From contig NZ_CP063832.1 in assembly GCF_023277925.1 (NCBI RefSeq), forward strand, positions 2,682,001 to 2,746,000: DNA of 64,000 bases, written 5' to 3'. This document shows positions 38,045-48,147 of this stretch, piece after piece (position 1 is the first letter of the stretch; each line of letters starts with the position of its first letter). A model generated the notes under the pieces. It was not told the origin of the DNA and did no database searches. It saw nothing but the letters and a program-made list of their open reading frames with translations. The stretch comes from Pseudomonas entomophila. GTDB lineage: Bacteria > Pseudomonadota > Gammaproteobacteria > Pseudomonadales > Pseudomonadaceae. The position numbers were made by a program, and so were the translations under genes.

Positions 38045-38144
38045 TCGGCCCGCAGGGCCAGGTTCGCGTCCCGCCTGGCCACTGCCAACGCCCGGGGCTT
38101 GCCCAACACTGGCGGCATGTTCCGGCAGGCACGGGGGCCAGGTG

Positions 38145-38717
38145 ATGAACAGGCAAGCGAGCTTCAACCACATGCAGGACGGCACCGCCCAGGACTGGGC
38201 GATCATCGCCGACGACTTTCGCGCGTATTCCCGCCAGTTGCCGCAACGAATCCTGGCGCACCTACGCCTGCTGGACGGTGATTTCGGCGGGTTCCCCATC
38301 GACCGCCTGAGCCACTCGTTGCAGACCGCCACCCGTGCCCACCGTGACGGGCGTGACGAGGAGTACGTGGTGTGCGCCCTGCTCCATGACATCGGCGATA
38401 CACTGGGCAGCTACAACCATCCGGACATTGCTGCGGCCATCCTCAAGCCCTTCGTCAGCGCCGAGAACCTGTGGATGGTCGAGAAGCACGGGATCTTCCA
38501 GGGGTATTACTTTTTCCACCACCTGGGCATGGATCGGCATCTGCGCGAGCAGTTCAGCGAGCACCCGCAGTACCAGCGGACCATTGAATTCTGTGCCCGC
38601 TATGACGCGGCGGCATTCGACCCCGACTACGATAGCCTGCCGCTTCCGTTCTTCGAGCCGATGCTGGAACGGGTGTTCGCCCAGCCACGGCAGTCGGTCT
38701 ACAAGGCAGCCTTGTAG
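38145..38717 (+). CDS. HD-domain phosphohydrolase
   Basis: A 190-residue protein with an HD-type metal site: H in LSHSLQTATRAHRDG, then LLHDIGDTLG and NHPDIAAAILKPFVS. It is similar to uncharacterised HD proteins that act on phosphonate or inositol-type substrates, but nothing fixes the substrate. The ATG at 38145 follows a GTG one codon earlier. Its stop TAG is part of the REP sequence GTAGGAGC that follows. Confidence 0.82.
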   Translation: MNRQASFNHMQDGTAQDWAIIADDFRAYSRQLPQRILAHLRLLDGDFGGFPIDRLSHSLQTATRAHRDGRDEEYVVCALLHDIGDTLGSYNHPDIAAAILKPFVSAENLWMVEKHGIFQGYYFFHHLGMDRHLREQFSEHPQYQRTIEFCARYDAAAFDPDYDSLPLPFFEPMLERVFAQPRQSVYKAAL

Positions 38718-38790
38718 GAGCGGCTTCAGCCGTGATGCAGGCATCGCGGTACCTGGCACCTGCTTCGCGGGTGATCGCAGCTGAAGCAGC
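38713..38790. repeat. REP pair downstream of the HD gene
   Basis: TGTAGGAGCGGCTTCAGCCG faces a degenerate CAGCTGAAGCAGCCCC arm, with a small palindrome between. It lies in the convergent gap to the LpxH-like gene and supplies the HD gene's stop codon. Confidence 0.7.
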
Positions 38791-38806
38791 CCCTGAAAAG
38801 GCAGGG

Positions 38807-39622
38807 TCAGGCCGGCTCGCTCAGTGACGCCAATTGTTCTGCCGCCTCACGCGCCTGGGCCTCGGCAAACCGGTAGAGCTCGATCTGCCCGTCCCAGTGC
38901 TCGATCAGCGCCGTGCAGGACTCCACCCAATCACCGCAGTTGAGATACTCCACCGCCCCTACCTGGCGGATCTCGGCGTGGTGAATGTGCCCGCACACCA
39001 CCCCCTGGAAACCACGTCGGGTGCACTCATGGGCAATCGCATCCTCGAAATCGCTGATGAAATTCACCGCGCCCTTGACCTTGCGCTTGAGGTAGGCCGA
39101 CAGCGACCAATAGCCATAGCCGTAGCGCGCCCGCCAATGGTTGAGCCAGCGATTGAGCACCAGGGTGAACTCGTAGGCCCGGTCGCCCAGAAAGGCCAGC
39201 CAGCGGTGGTAACGGGTGATCACATCGAACTGGTCGCCATGCACCACCAGCAGGCGCCGGCCATCCGCCGTCAGATGCTCCGCCTCGTCCACCAGCTGGA
39301 TATTGCCCAGGACCAGCTTGGAGTAACGTCGCAGGAACTCGTCATGGTTGCCGGTGACGTAGATCACTTCGGTGCCGCGCTTGCTCATGGTCAGCAAACG
39401 GCGAATGACATTGGTGTGGGCTTGCGGCCAGTAAATGCCGCCCCGCAGCTTCCAGCCATCGATGATGTCGCCGACCAGGTAGATGCGATCGGCCTGGTAG
39501 CCCTTGAGGAAGCGCGACAAGTGCTCGGCCTGGCAATCCCGGGTACCCAGGTGCACATCGGAGATCCACAGGGTGCGCACACGCTGCTTGCGTGACGGGC
39601 GGGCGAGTTCGGCATGGGTCAT
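38807..39622 (-). CDS. LpxH-like metallophosphoesterase
   Basis: A 271-residue calcineurin-fold phosphoesterase with a full di-metal site: SDVHLGTRD, VGDIIDGW, TGNHDEFLR, VHGDQFD and CGHIHHAEIR. It belongs to the UDP-2,3-diacylglucosamine hydrolase superfamily, but this longer type is usually a paralogue of LpxH with unproven substrate. The start MTHAELARPS at 39622 is chosen; the extension to 39760 is antisense to the next promoter. Confidence 0.85.
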   Translation of the reverse strand: MTHAELARPSRKQRVRTLWISDVHLGTRDCQAEHLSRFLKGYQADRIYLVGDIIDGWKLRGGIYWPQAHTNVIRRLLTMSKRGTEVIYVTGNHDEFLRRYSKLVLGNIQLVDEAEHLTADGRRLLVVHGDQFDVITRYHRWLAFLGDRAYEFTLVLNRWLNHWRARYGYGYWSLSAYLKRKVKGAVNFISDFEDAIAHECTRRGFQGVVCGHIHHAEIRQVGAVEYLNCGDWVESCTALIEHWDGQIELYRFAEAQAREAAEQLASLSEPA

Positions 39623-39752
39623 GGGCAGGCTCCGGCACTGTTTGCTGGAGACTGGCAGGCACGCATGACAGGGCGGTGGCAGTCCCATGACCATCCTGCG
39701 AGGGGCCCGGCACTGGGTGTACACTGCCCACCTGCCCCCGAGGAAGCCCCCC

Positions 39753-40517
39753 ATGAGCACCGGCTCGCTGCTTTCGCTGCGCCACTACCGCCACGACCTG
39801 ATCGCCCACAGTCACGACCACCCACAGTTGGTGTTCAGCCTGGCCGGGCGCCTGGACTTCGAAGTACAGGGCCGTGGCGCACAGCTGCAGCGCCAGGACC
39901 TGATGGTGGTACCGGCTGGCGCGCATCACACCTGCGGTAGCCCCTCCGGCAGCCACTGCCTGGTCCTGGATGTGCCCGGTGAGCACTGGCTGGGCGAACA
40001 CCTGGGTGGCCACGCCGACAACAGTCGACGCCTGCTCGACCGCCCCGGCGCCCTGACCCTCGACAGCCGTCAACAGCAATTGGTGGACTGGCTGGCGAGC
40101 AGCCCGGTGGAAGACCCACTGATCGCCCGCCAGGGTGCCGTCCTGCTGCTGGCCAGCCTGACGCAGGCGTGTGTACCGGTGATCGCCAGCACGCGCCTAC
40201 CCTACGCCGCCTTCGACGCCCATATCGAACGCCATGCTGCCCACCCGCTGCAGGTTGCGGACCTGGCGCGGCTGGCCGGGCTGTCGAGCGCGCGGCTGCA
40301 TGCGCGGTTTACCCGCGAGTGCGGCATGACACCGATGGACTACATTCGCCAGCGGCGGTTGCTCATGGCTCGACGGTTGTTGCGCGAGACGGCGCTGCCA
40401 GTGGGCGAGATCGCCGCGCGGGTGGGGTATGGCTCGCAGAGTGCGTTCAGTGCGGCAATGCTGCGCGCCTTCGGCAGCTCGCCGTTGGCCTTGCGGCGAG
40501 AGCCTGGCGACAATTGA
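39753..40517 (+). CDS. AraC-family regulator with cupin domain
   Basis: A 254-residue regulator. An N-terminal cupin-like sensor domain (HSHDHPQLVFSLAGRLDF, PAGAHHTC) precedes the AraC HTH (LARLAGLSSARLHARFTREC and GYGSQSAFSAAMLRAFG). The site CGAGGAAG precedes the ATG. It is followed by an EamA transporter gene, a possible target. Confidence 0.88.
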   Translation: MSTGSLLSLRHYRHDLIAHSHDHPQLVFSLAGRLDFEVQGRGAQLQRQDLMVVPAGAHHTCGSPSGSHCLVLDVPGEHWLGEHLGGHADNSRRLLDRPGALTLDSRQQQLVDWLASSPVEDPLIARQGAVLLLASLTQACVPVIASTRLPYAAFDAHIERHAAHPLQVADLARLAGLSSARLHARFTRECGMTPMDYIRQRRLLMARRLLRETALPVGEIAARVGYGSQSAFSAAMLRAFGSSPLALRREPGDN

Positions 40518-40571
40518 CGCGAGGTGCGCGACAGACAGCGCTGGCTGCGCCTTTTAGACTGCCGCCAACAG

Positions 40572-40637
40572 CTTCGCCGGCAAGCCGGCTCCTGCAGGCC
40601 GGCGTCACGCCCGTAGGAGCCGGCGTGCCGGCGAAAC
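40572..40637. repeat. inverted REP pair
   Basis: CTTCGCCGGCAAGCCGGCTCC facing GTAGGAGCCGGCGTGCCGGC, both of the CCGG-CCGG stem type, between the AraC and EamA genes. Confidence 0.8.
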
Positions 40638-40673
40638 GGCCTTCGCAAGTCACCTCGAATCCAAAGGACCACC

Positions 40674-41564
40674 ATGAACCACCGCACCGCCCTCGGCGCC
40701 CTGCACATCGGCGCGCTGTTCTTCGGCCTGACCGGCGTCTTCGGCAAGCTGGCCGCCAGCGCCAGCCCCTCGATCATCGTCTTCGGTCGCGCTGCTTTCG
40801 CCGTGCTCGCCCTAGGCCTGTTCGCCGGCCTCGCCCGCCAGGCCTGGCAACCGCTCAGGGGGCGCGACCTGCGCCGCCTGCTGCTCGGCGGCATGCTGCT
40901 GGCGGGGCACTGGGTGAGTTTCTTCATCGCGGTCAAGGTCGGTGGCGTGGCCATCGCCACGCTCGGTTTCGCCAGCTTCCCGGCGTTCACCGTCATCCTC
41001 GAAGGCCTGCTGTTCCGCGAGCGCATCCGTCGCAACGAAGCCTTGCTGGTACTGTTGGTGAGCATCGGGCTGATACTGGTCACGCCTGCGTTCGACCTGG
41101 CCAGCGAAGCCACCGGCGGGCTGCTCTGGGCATTGCTCTCGGGCCTGCTGTTCTCGCTGCTGTCACTCATCAACCGGGCCGGCTCCGGGCGCCTGCCCAC
41201 CGTGCAAGCGGCGCTGTGGCAGAACCTGGTGGTGACCCTGTGCCTACTGCCCGTGGCCGCCCCTGGCCTTGCGGCCGTGGCGCCCATGGACTGGCTGTGG
41301 ATCGCCCTGCTGGGCATCTTCTGCACGGGGGTGGCCCACAGCCTGTTCGTCGCCAGCCTGGCAGTGATCAAGGCACGCACGGCAGCAGTGGTGTTCGGCA
41401 TGGAGCCGGTCTACGGTATCGCCGTGGCCTGGGTGGTGTTCGCCGAGACGCCGACCCTGCGCATGCTCGCCGGTGGCGCGCTGATCATCTTCGCCATCGT
41501 GCTGTCCAGCCGCCTGAGTGCCGAACAGCCCGTGAAACAGCGGCCAATCACTGAAGGCACCTGA
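40674..41564 (+). CDS. EamA/DMT family transporter
   Basis: A 296-residue inner-membrane protein with ten hydrophobic helices and two EamA repeats (GVFGKLAASASPSIIVFGRAAFA near the start and ARTAAVVFGMEPVYGIAVAW near the end, in segments). It probably exports metabolites or amino acids. Its stop directly abuts the stop of the convergent Rdx gene. Confidence 0.9.
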   Translation: MNHRTALGALHIGALFFGLTGVFGKLAASASPSIIVFGRAAFAVLALGLFAGLARQAWQPLRGRDLRRLLLGGMLLAGHWVSFFIAVKVGGVAIATLGFASFPAFTVILEGLLFRERIRRNEALLVLLVSIGLILVTPAFDLASEATGGLLWALLSGLLFSLLSLINRAGSGRLPTVQAALWQNLVVTLCLLPVAAPGLAAVAPMDWLWIALLGIFCTGVAHSLFVASLAVIKARTAAVVFGMEPVYGIAVAWVVFAETPTLRMLAGGALIIFAIVLSSRLSAEQPVKQRPITEGT

Positions 41565-41846
41565 TCAGCGATCGTTGTGGCCCAGGTCGCGTTGCGGATC
41601 GATCTGGTCCCGTACCCGCTGCTTGAGCACCTTGGCCTCAGGGAAGCCGCCGTCAGCCTTGCGTTCCCAGATCTGCACGCCGTCGCAGGTGATGCGGAAG
41701 ATGCCACCGGTGCCTGGCTCCAGCGCCACCCGGGCCAGATCGTCGCTGAACGTGCTGAGCAGTTCCTGGGCCAGCCAGGCGGCACGCAGCAACCATTGGC
41801 ACTGGGTGCAGTAAGTGATGACAACTTCCGGCTTGGTATCAGCCAT
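41565..41846 (-). CDS. Rdx/SelT-SelW-SelH family thioredoxin-like protein
   Basis: A 93-residue protein with the redox motif CTQC near its N-terminus (VVITYCTQCQWLLRAAWLAQ) and the family segments GGIFRITCDGVQIWERK and GGFPEAKVLKQRVRD. Here both redox positions are cysteine, not selenocysteine. Role unknown. The start MADTKPEV at 41846 is preferred to an ATG five codons earlier. Confidence 0.9.
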   Translation of the reverse strand: MADTKPEVVITYCTQCQWLLRAAWLAQELLSTFSDDLARVALEPGTGGIFRITCDGVQIWERKADGGFPEAKVLKQRVRDQIDPQRDLGHNDR

Positions 41847-41918
41847 GTGACACATCTCCACAGAGGGGGGATGCTTATACTAGCGGTCTTTACCCTCCGG
41901 TTTGAGACTCACGACACG

Positions 41919-44105
41919 ATGCGCCGCCTGCTGTTCTGCCTTTTGCTGACGCTCACCTCCCTCACCGCGCTGGCCGCCGAACAGGCCCGGCCGAAAATCG
42001 GCCTGGTGCTGTCCGGCGGCGCTGCCCGTGGCATTGCCCACATCGGCGTGCTCAAGGCCCTGGAAGAGCAAGGGGTGCGCATCGATGCCATCGCCGGTAC
42101 CAGCATGGGCGCGGTGGTCGGCGGGCTGTACGCCTCCGGCTATAGCGTCGCGGAGCTGGAAAAGCTGGCGACCACTCTGGATTGGCAACAGGCACTGTCA
42201 GACGCGCCACCGCGCAAGGACGTGCCCTTTCGCCGCAAGCAGGACGACCGCGACTTTCTCGTAAAGCAGAAGCTGAGCTTTCGCGACGACGGCAGCCTGG
42301 GCCTGCCGCTGGGCGTGATCCAGGGCCAGAACCTGGCGCTGTTGCTGGAAAGCAAGCTGGCCCATACGGCCGACATCCGCGACTTCGACAAGCTGCCCAT
42401 CCCCTTCCGCGCGGTGGCCACCGACATCGCCAGCGGCGAGAAGGTGGTGTTCCGCCGGGGCCATCTGCCGAGGGTGATACGCGCCAGCATGTCGATCCCT
42501 GCCGTGTTCGCCCCGGTGGAGCTCGACGGGCGGCTGCTGGTGGATGGCGGCATGACCGACAACATCCCGCTGGACGTGGTGCGCGAAATGGGCGTGGACC
42601 TGGCCATCGTCGTCGATATCGGCACTCCGCTGCGCAACCGCAAGCAGCTGGCGACGGTGGTCGATGTGCTCAACCAGTCGATCACCCTGATGACCCGGCG
42701 CAACTCCGAAGAACAGTTGGCCAGCCTGCGCCGCGAGGACATCCTGGTACAACCGCCACTGGCGAGCTTCGGCGTCACTGATTTCGGTCGCGCCCAGGAC
42801 ATGATCGACGCCGGCTACCGCGCCACCATAGCCCTCACCCCGCGCCTGGCCGGGCTGCGCCAACCCGAGGCCGACAGCAACCTGGCGATGGCCCGCTCGC
42901 CCCGCCAGCGCACCCCGCTCATCACCGCGATCAAGGTGGAGAACGATTCCAAGGTCAGCGACGACGTGATCCGCTACTACATCCGCCAGCCTATCGGCGA
43001 GCCGCTGGAGCTCGACCGCCTGCAGACCGACATGGGTACCCTTTACGGGCTGGACTACTTCGACCAGGTGCAATACCGCGTGGTGCACAAAGGCGACGAC
43101 AACACCCTGGTGATCAATGCTCGCGGTCGACGCGGTGGCACCGACTACCTGCGTCTTGGCCTTAACCTGTCCGACGACCTGCGTGGCGACAGCGCCTTCA
43201 ACCTGGGGGCTAGCTATCGGGTCAACGGTATCAACCGCCTTGGTGCCGAATGGTTGACCCGCGCCCAGATCGGCGACCAGCAGGAGTTGTACACCGAGTT
43301 CTATCAGCCGCTGGATGTCGGGTCGCGCTATTTCATCGCCCCCTACCTCGACTTCGGCTCGCAGAACGTCGAGGCCACCCTCGACAACGACCCGGTCGCC
43401 GAGTACCGGCTGGAGCGCTACGGCTTCGGCCTCAATGTCGGGCGGCAGATCGGCACCTATGGCGAAGTGCGCCTGGGTGTGGGCAAGGCCTGGGGCGAGG
43501 CCGACGTGCGCATCGGCGACCAGGACCTGCCCAAGGTCAGCTTCAACGAGGGGTTCTACGAGCTCAAGTATTCCTTCGACACCTTCGACAACGTCTACTT
43601 CCCCCACAGCGGCGAGGACATTGGCCTGACGGTGCGCAAGTACGACAAGTCGCTGGACTCGGACCAGAGCTACCGGCAATGGTTGTTCAACCTGGACAAG
43701 GCGTTCAGCAGCGGGCCGAACACCCTGGTGCTGGGCGGTAAGTACGGGCGCACGCTGGATGACGCCGAGGTGGTCACCTCGAGTTTCGTGTTCGGTGGCG
43801 CGCGGCAGCTGTCGGGCTTTCGCCAGGACTCGGTCTCCGGGCAGAACATGAGCCTGCTGCGCATGGTCTACTACCGCCGCCTGACGCCGCGCGCCTACCT
43901 GCCGCTGGACTTCCCGCTGTATATCGGCGGGTCGCTGGAGCGTGGGCGGGCGTGGAACAACGATAACGAGTTCGACAGCGGCTACATCAATGCCGCAAGT
44001 GTGTTCCTGGGGCTGGAAACACCGTTGGGGCCACTGAACCTGAGCTATGGGGCAAACGATGCCCATGAACGGGCGGTCTACCTGAACCTGGGGCATACCT
44101 TCTGA
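41919..44105 (+). CDS. plpD: type Vd autotransporter phospholipase PlpD
   Basis: A 728-residue patatin-like phospholipase, the same length as P. aeruginosa PlpD. Signal peptide (cleavage near ALAAEQ). The patatin domain (about 25-330) has the oxyanion motif SGGAARG, nucleophile GTSMG and catalytic Asp in VDGGMTDN. A POTRA-like linker (about 345-420) follows, then a 16-strand barrel ending in phenylalanine (NLGHTF). The lipase is exported through its own barrel and acts on phospholipids outside the cell. Confidence 0.92.
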   Translation: MRRLLFCLLLTLTSLTALAAEQARPKIGLVLSGGAARGIAHIGVLKALEEQGVRIDAIAGTSMGAVVGGLYASGYSVAELEKLATTLDWQQALSDAPPRKDVPFRRKQDDRDFLVKQKLSFRDDGSLGLPLGVIQGQNLALLLESKLAHTADIRDFDKLPIPFRAVATDIASGEKVVFRRGHLPRVIRASMSIPAVFAPVELDGRLLVDGGMTDNIPLDVVREMGVDLAIVVDIGTPLRNRKQLATVVDVLNQSITLMTRRNSEEQLASLRREDILVQPPLASFGVTDFGRAQDMIDAGYRATIALTPRLAGLRQPEADSNLAMARSPRQRTPLITAIKVENDSKVSDDVIRYYIRQPIGEPLELDRLQTDMGTLYGLDYFDQVQYRVVHKGDDNTLVINARGRRGGTDYLRLGLNLSDDLRGDSAFNLGASYRVNGINRLGAEWLTRAQIGDQQELYTEFYQPLDVGSRYFIAPYLDFGSQNVEATLDNDPVAEYRLERYGFGLNVGRQIGTYGEVRLGVGKAWGEADVRIGDQDLPKVSFNEGFYELKYSFDTFDNVYFPHSGEDIGLTVRKYDKSLDSDQSYRQWLFNLDKAFSSGPNTLVLGGKYGRTLDDAEVVTSSFVFGGARQLSGFRQDSVSGQNMSLLRMVYYRRLTPRAYLPLDFPLYIGGSLERGRAWNNDNEFDSGYINAASVFLGLETPLGPLNLSYGANDAHERAVYLNLGHTF

Positions 44106-44108
44106 AAC

Positions 44109-44163
44109 CATCGCGGGGCAAGCCCGCTCCCACGACAGGTGGGAGCGGGCTTGCCCCGCGATG
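44109..44163. terminator. 25-bp perfect inverted repeat between plpD and the marR gene
   Basis: CATCGCGGGGCAAGCCCGCT... (44109-44133) and its exact complement (44139-44163) with a 5-base loop. It is REP-like in sequence (GCAAGCCCGCTCCCAC) and long enough to end transcription from both sides of this convergent gap. Confidence 0.7.
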
Positions 44164-44173
44164 GGCTTAGTGG

Positions 44174-44611
44174 TCAGGACTTCTCGAGGTTACCGAGGAT
44201 CTTCGCATGCACCCGCATGCACACTTCCAGGTCAGCCTCGTCGACCCCGGTGAACAGCTCGGCGCGCAAGGCATTGGCGATGGTCTCGATCTGGTCGATC
44301 AGCGGCTTGGCCGGCGGGCACAGCAGGATCTTCTTGGCACGACGGTCCTCCATCACCGCCTGGCGGCGCACCAGGCCCTGGCTTTCCAGGCTGTCGAGCA
44401 GGCGGGCCAGGGTCGGGCCTTCGACACCGACACTCTGGGCCAGCTCACGCTGGGTGGGGGCCTCGTCGAAACGCGCCAGGTGCAGCAGCACCAGCCAACG
44501 CGCCTGGGAGAGGTTGAGCCCGGCCAGGCGGCGGTCCAGTTCGGCGCGCCAACCCCGGGACATCTGGGCCAGCTGCATGCCGAAGCGGTGTTGGTTGTCG
44601 GTCAGGGGCAT
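44174..44611 (-). CDS. MarR-family regulator
   Basis: A 145-residue winged-helix regulator of the SlyA/MarR type (LAQSVGVEGPTLARLLDSLES for recognition, then VRRQAVMEDRRAKKILL for the wing). The ATG at 44611 is preferred to a TTG two codons upstream. A perfect palindrome (44631-44643) lies just before the gene and may be its operator. The ligand is unknown. Confidence 0.88.
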   Translation of the reverse strand: MPLTDNQHRFGMQLAQMSRGWRAELDRRLAGLNLSQARWLVLLHLARFDEAPTQRELAQSVGVEGPTLARLLDSLESQGLVRRQAVMEDRRAKKILLCPPAKPLIDQIETIANALRAELFTGVDEADLEVCMRVHAKILGNLEKS

Positions 44612-44630
44612 AAGCAACTCATTGAATAGA

Positions 44631-44643
44631 ACTAATTATTAGT
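44631..44643. promoter_or_regulatory. candidate operator upstream of the marR gene
   Basis: ACTAAT-T-ATTAGT, a perfect 13-bp palindrome of the AT-rich type bound by MarR proteins, 20 bp upstream of the ATG. Autoregulation is likely. Confidence 0.55.
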
Positions 44644-44749
44644 CAGCTAACCATGCCCCGGCCGATCAGGCAACATTCAGCCGAGTGGAAACGTCGGATA
44701 ATCCGGCCGGGGCATGACAAAGGTCAGCAAATGGCGTAAATGCCGGCTA

Positions 44750-46897
<2,148 letters not shown>

Positions 46898-47141
46898 TTG
46901 CCACTCCAAAATCGCCGTGCCAACCCCGACTCAGGCTGGACGATAAATCAGCCGCGCGCGCAGCGAATGCGTAAGCGGTTTTTGCCGGATGGCGAGAAAA
47001 CGCCGGCCAGCACGAAAAAGCGCGAAGTATACCCGACTGCCGCGCCACCCGGCATGCCCCGGTGACAGACGTTCCCTTTGCCCCCCGAGCGCCGCAAGGT
47101 GCTAGAATTCACCATCGTTTATTCCCCAAGGTAGCCCTGTA

Positions 47142-47729
47142 ATGTCCTTCGCCGAGCAACTGACCCGCCTGCAAGCCTTCCTCGACGCCGATGAGCTGCA
47201 CGAAGAAGCGCTGGACTACGTCGCCGCACACGGCTACCTGACCGCGCTGTCGATCTGCTCGGAGGAAGTTCCCGAACGCGAATGGATCGACGCGCTGTTC
47301 GCCGAAGAGCCGCACTACAGCAGCGATGCCCAGCGCACCGAGATCGAAGCCACCCTGGTCGCGCTCAAGGGCCACATCGCCCGCCAGCTGGCCAGCGACG
47401 AGGAATTCGACCTGCCCTGCGACCTGGACCTGACCGACGAGCCGGACGACTCCGACCTGCGCGGCTGGTGCATCGGCTTCATGGAGGGCGTGTTCCTGCG
47501 TGAAGAGGCCTGGTTCGAGAACGCCGAGGAAGAAGTCAGCGAGATGCTGCTCCCGATCATGGTCGGTTCCGGCCTGTTCGACGAACAGCCGGAGTTCGAG
47601 GACATCGCCAAGAACGCCAACCTGCAGGACGACATGATCGTGCAGATCCCCGAGGCGCTGAGTGCGCTGTTCCTGCTGCTGCACGCCCCGGACGAAAAAC
47701 CTGCCCTGCTCAAGCCGCGTCACCACTGA
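47142..47729 (+). CDS. UPF0149/YecA family protein
   Basis: A 195-residue acidic protein of the UPF0149 family (LDYVAAHGYLTAL, RGWCIGFMEGVFL, FLLLHAPDEKP), without the SEC-C zinc tail of E. coli YecA. Function unknown. It is preceded by a weak promoter around TAGAAT at 47103-47108 and followed 5 bp later by the DUF454 gene. Confidence 0.88.
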   Translation: MSFAEQLTRLQAFLDADELHEEALDYVAAHGYLTALSICSEEVPEREWIDALFAEEPHYSSDAQRTEIEATLVALKGHIARQLASDEEFDLPCDLDLTDEPDDSDLRGWCIGFMEGVFLREEAWFENAEEEVSEMLLPIMVGSGLFDEQPEFEDIAKNANLQDDMIVQIPEALSALFLLLHAPDEKPALLKPRHH

Positions 47730-47734
47730 TCGAC

Positions 47735-48103
47735 GTGGTGCGCTACCTGCTGCTGGCCATCGGCTGGCTCAGTGTCGCGCTGGGGGTGGCGGGGATCTTC
47801 CTGCCGGTGTTGCCCACCACCCCGTTCCTCTTGCTGGCCGCGGCCTGTTTTGCCCGCAGCTCGCCACGCTTCCATGACTGGCTGGTCAACCACCCCAAGC
47901 TTGGACCATGGATTCGCGACTACCTCAGTGGCGAAGGGATTCCACTCAAGGGCAAGGTGTACGCCATCGGACTGATGTGGGCGAGCATCAGCCTGTCGTG
48001 CTATCTGGTACCGCTGTTCTGGGCGCGGGTGTTCATGCTGACCAGCGCGGTGCTGGTCAGCGCCTACATCCTCAAACAGAAAACCTTGCACCGGCCGGGT
48101 TGA
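47735..48103 (+). CDS. DUF454/YbaN inner-membrane protein
   Basis: A 122-residue protein with three to four hydrophobic helices and the family signature GVAGIFLPVLPTTPFLLLAAACFARSSPRF in segments. It has a GTG start 5 bp after the upstream stop, so it is co-translated with the UPF0149 gene. Function unknown. Confidence 0.88.
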   Translation: MVRYLLLAIGWLSVALGVAGIFLPVLPTTPFLLLAAACFARSSPRFHDWLVNHPKLGPWIRDYLSGEGIPLKGKVYAIGLMWASISLSCYLVPLFWARVFMLTSAVLVSAYILKQKTLHRPG

Positions 48104-48115
48104 TCACCTTTCGGT

Positions 48116-48142
48116 GCAGGAGCCAGCCTTGCTGGCTCCTGC
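48116..48142. terminator. hairpin between the DUF454 gene and the adhesin
   Basis: A perfect 12-bp stem GCAGGAGCCAGC/GCTGGCTCCTGC with a 3-base loop, between two convergent genes. The stem resembles a compact REP. There is no clear T-run. Confidence 0.6.
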
Positions 48143-48147
48143 AGGCC

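Noticed and set aside
42198..44111. A 637-codon open frame antisense to plpD
   Set aside because: plpD has exact family length and catalytic motifs; the antisense frame is a codon-bias shadow.
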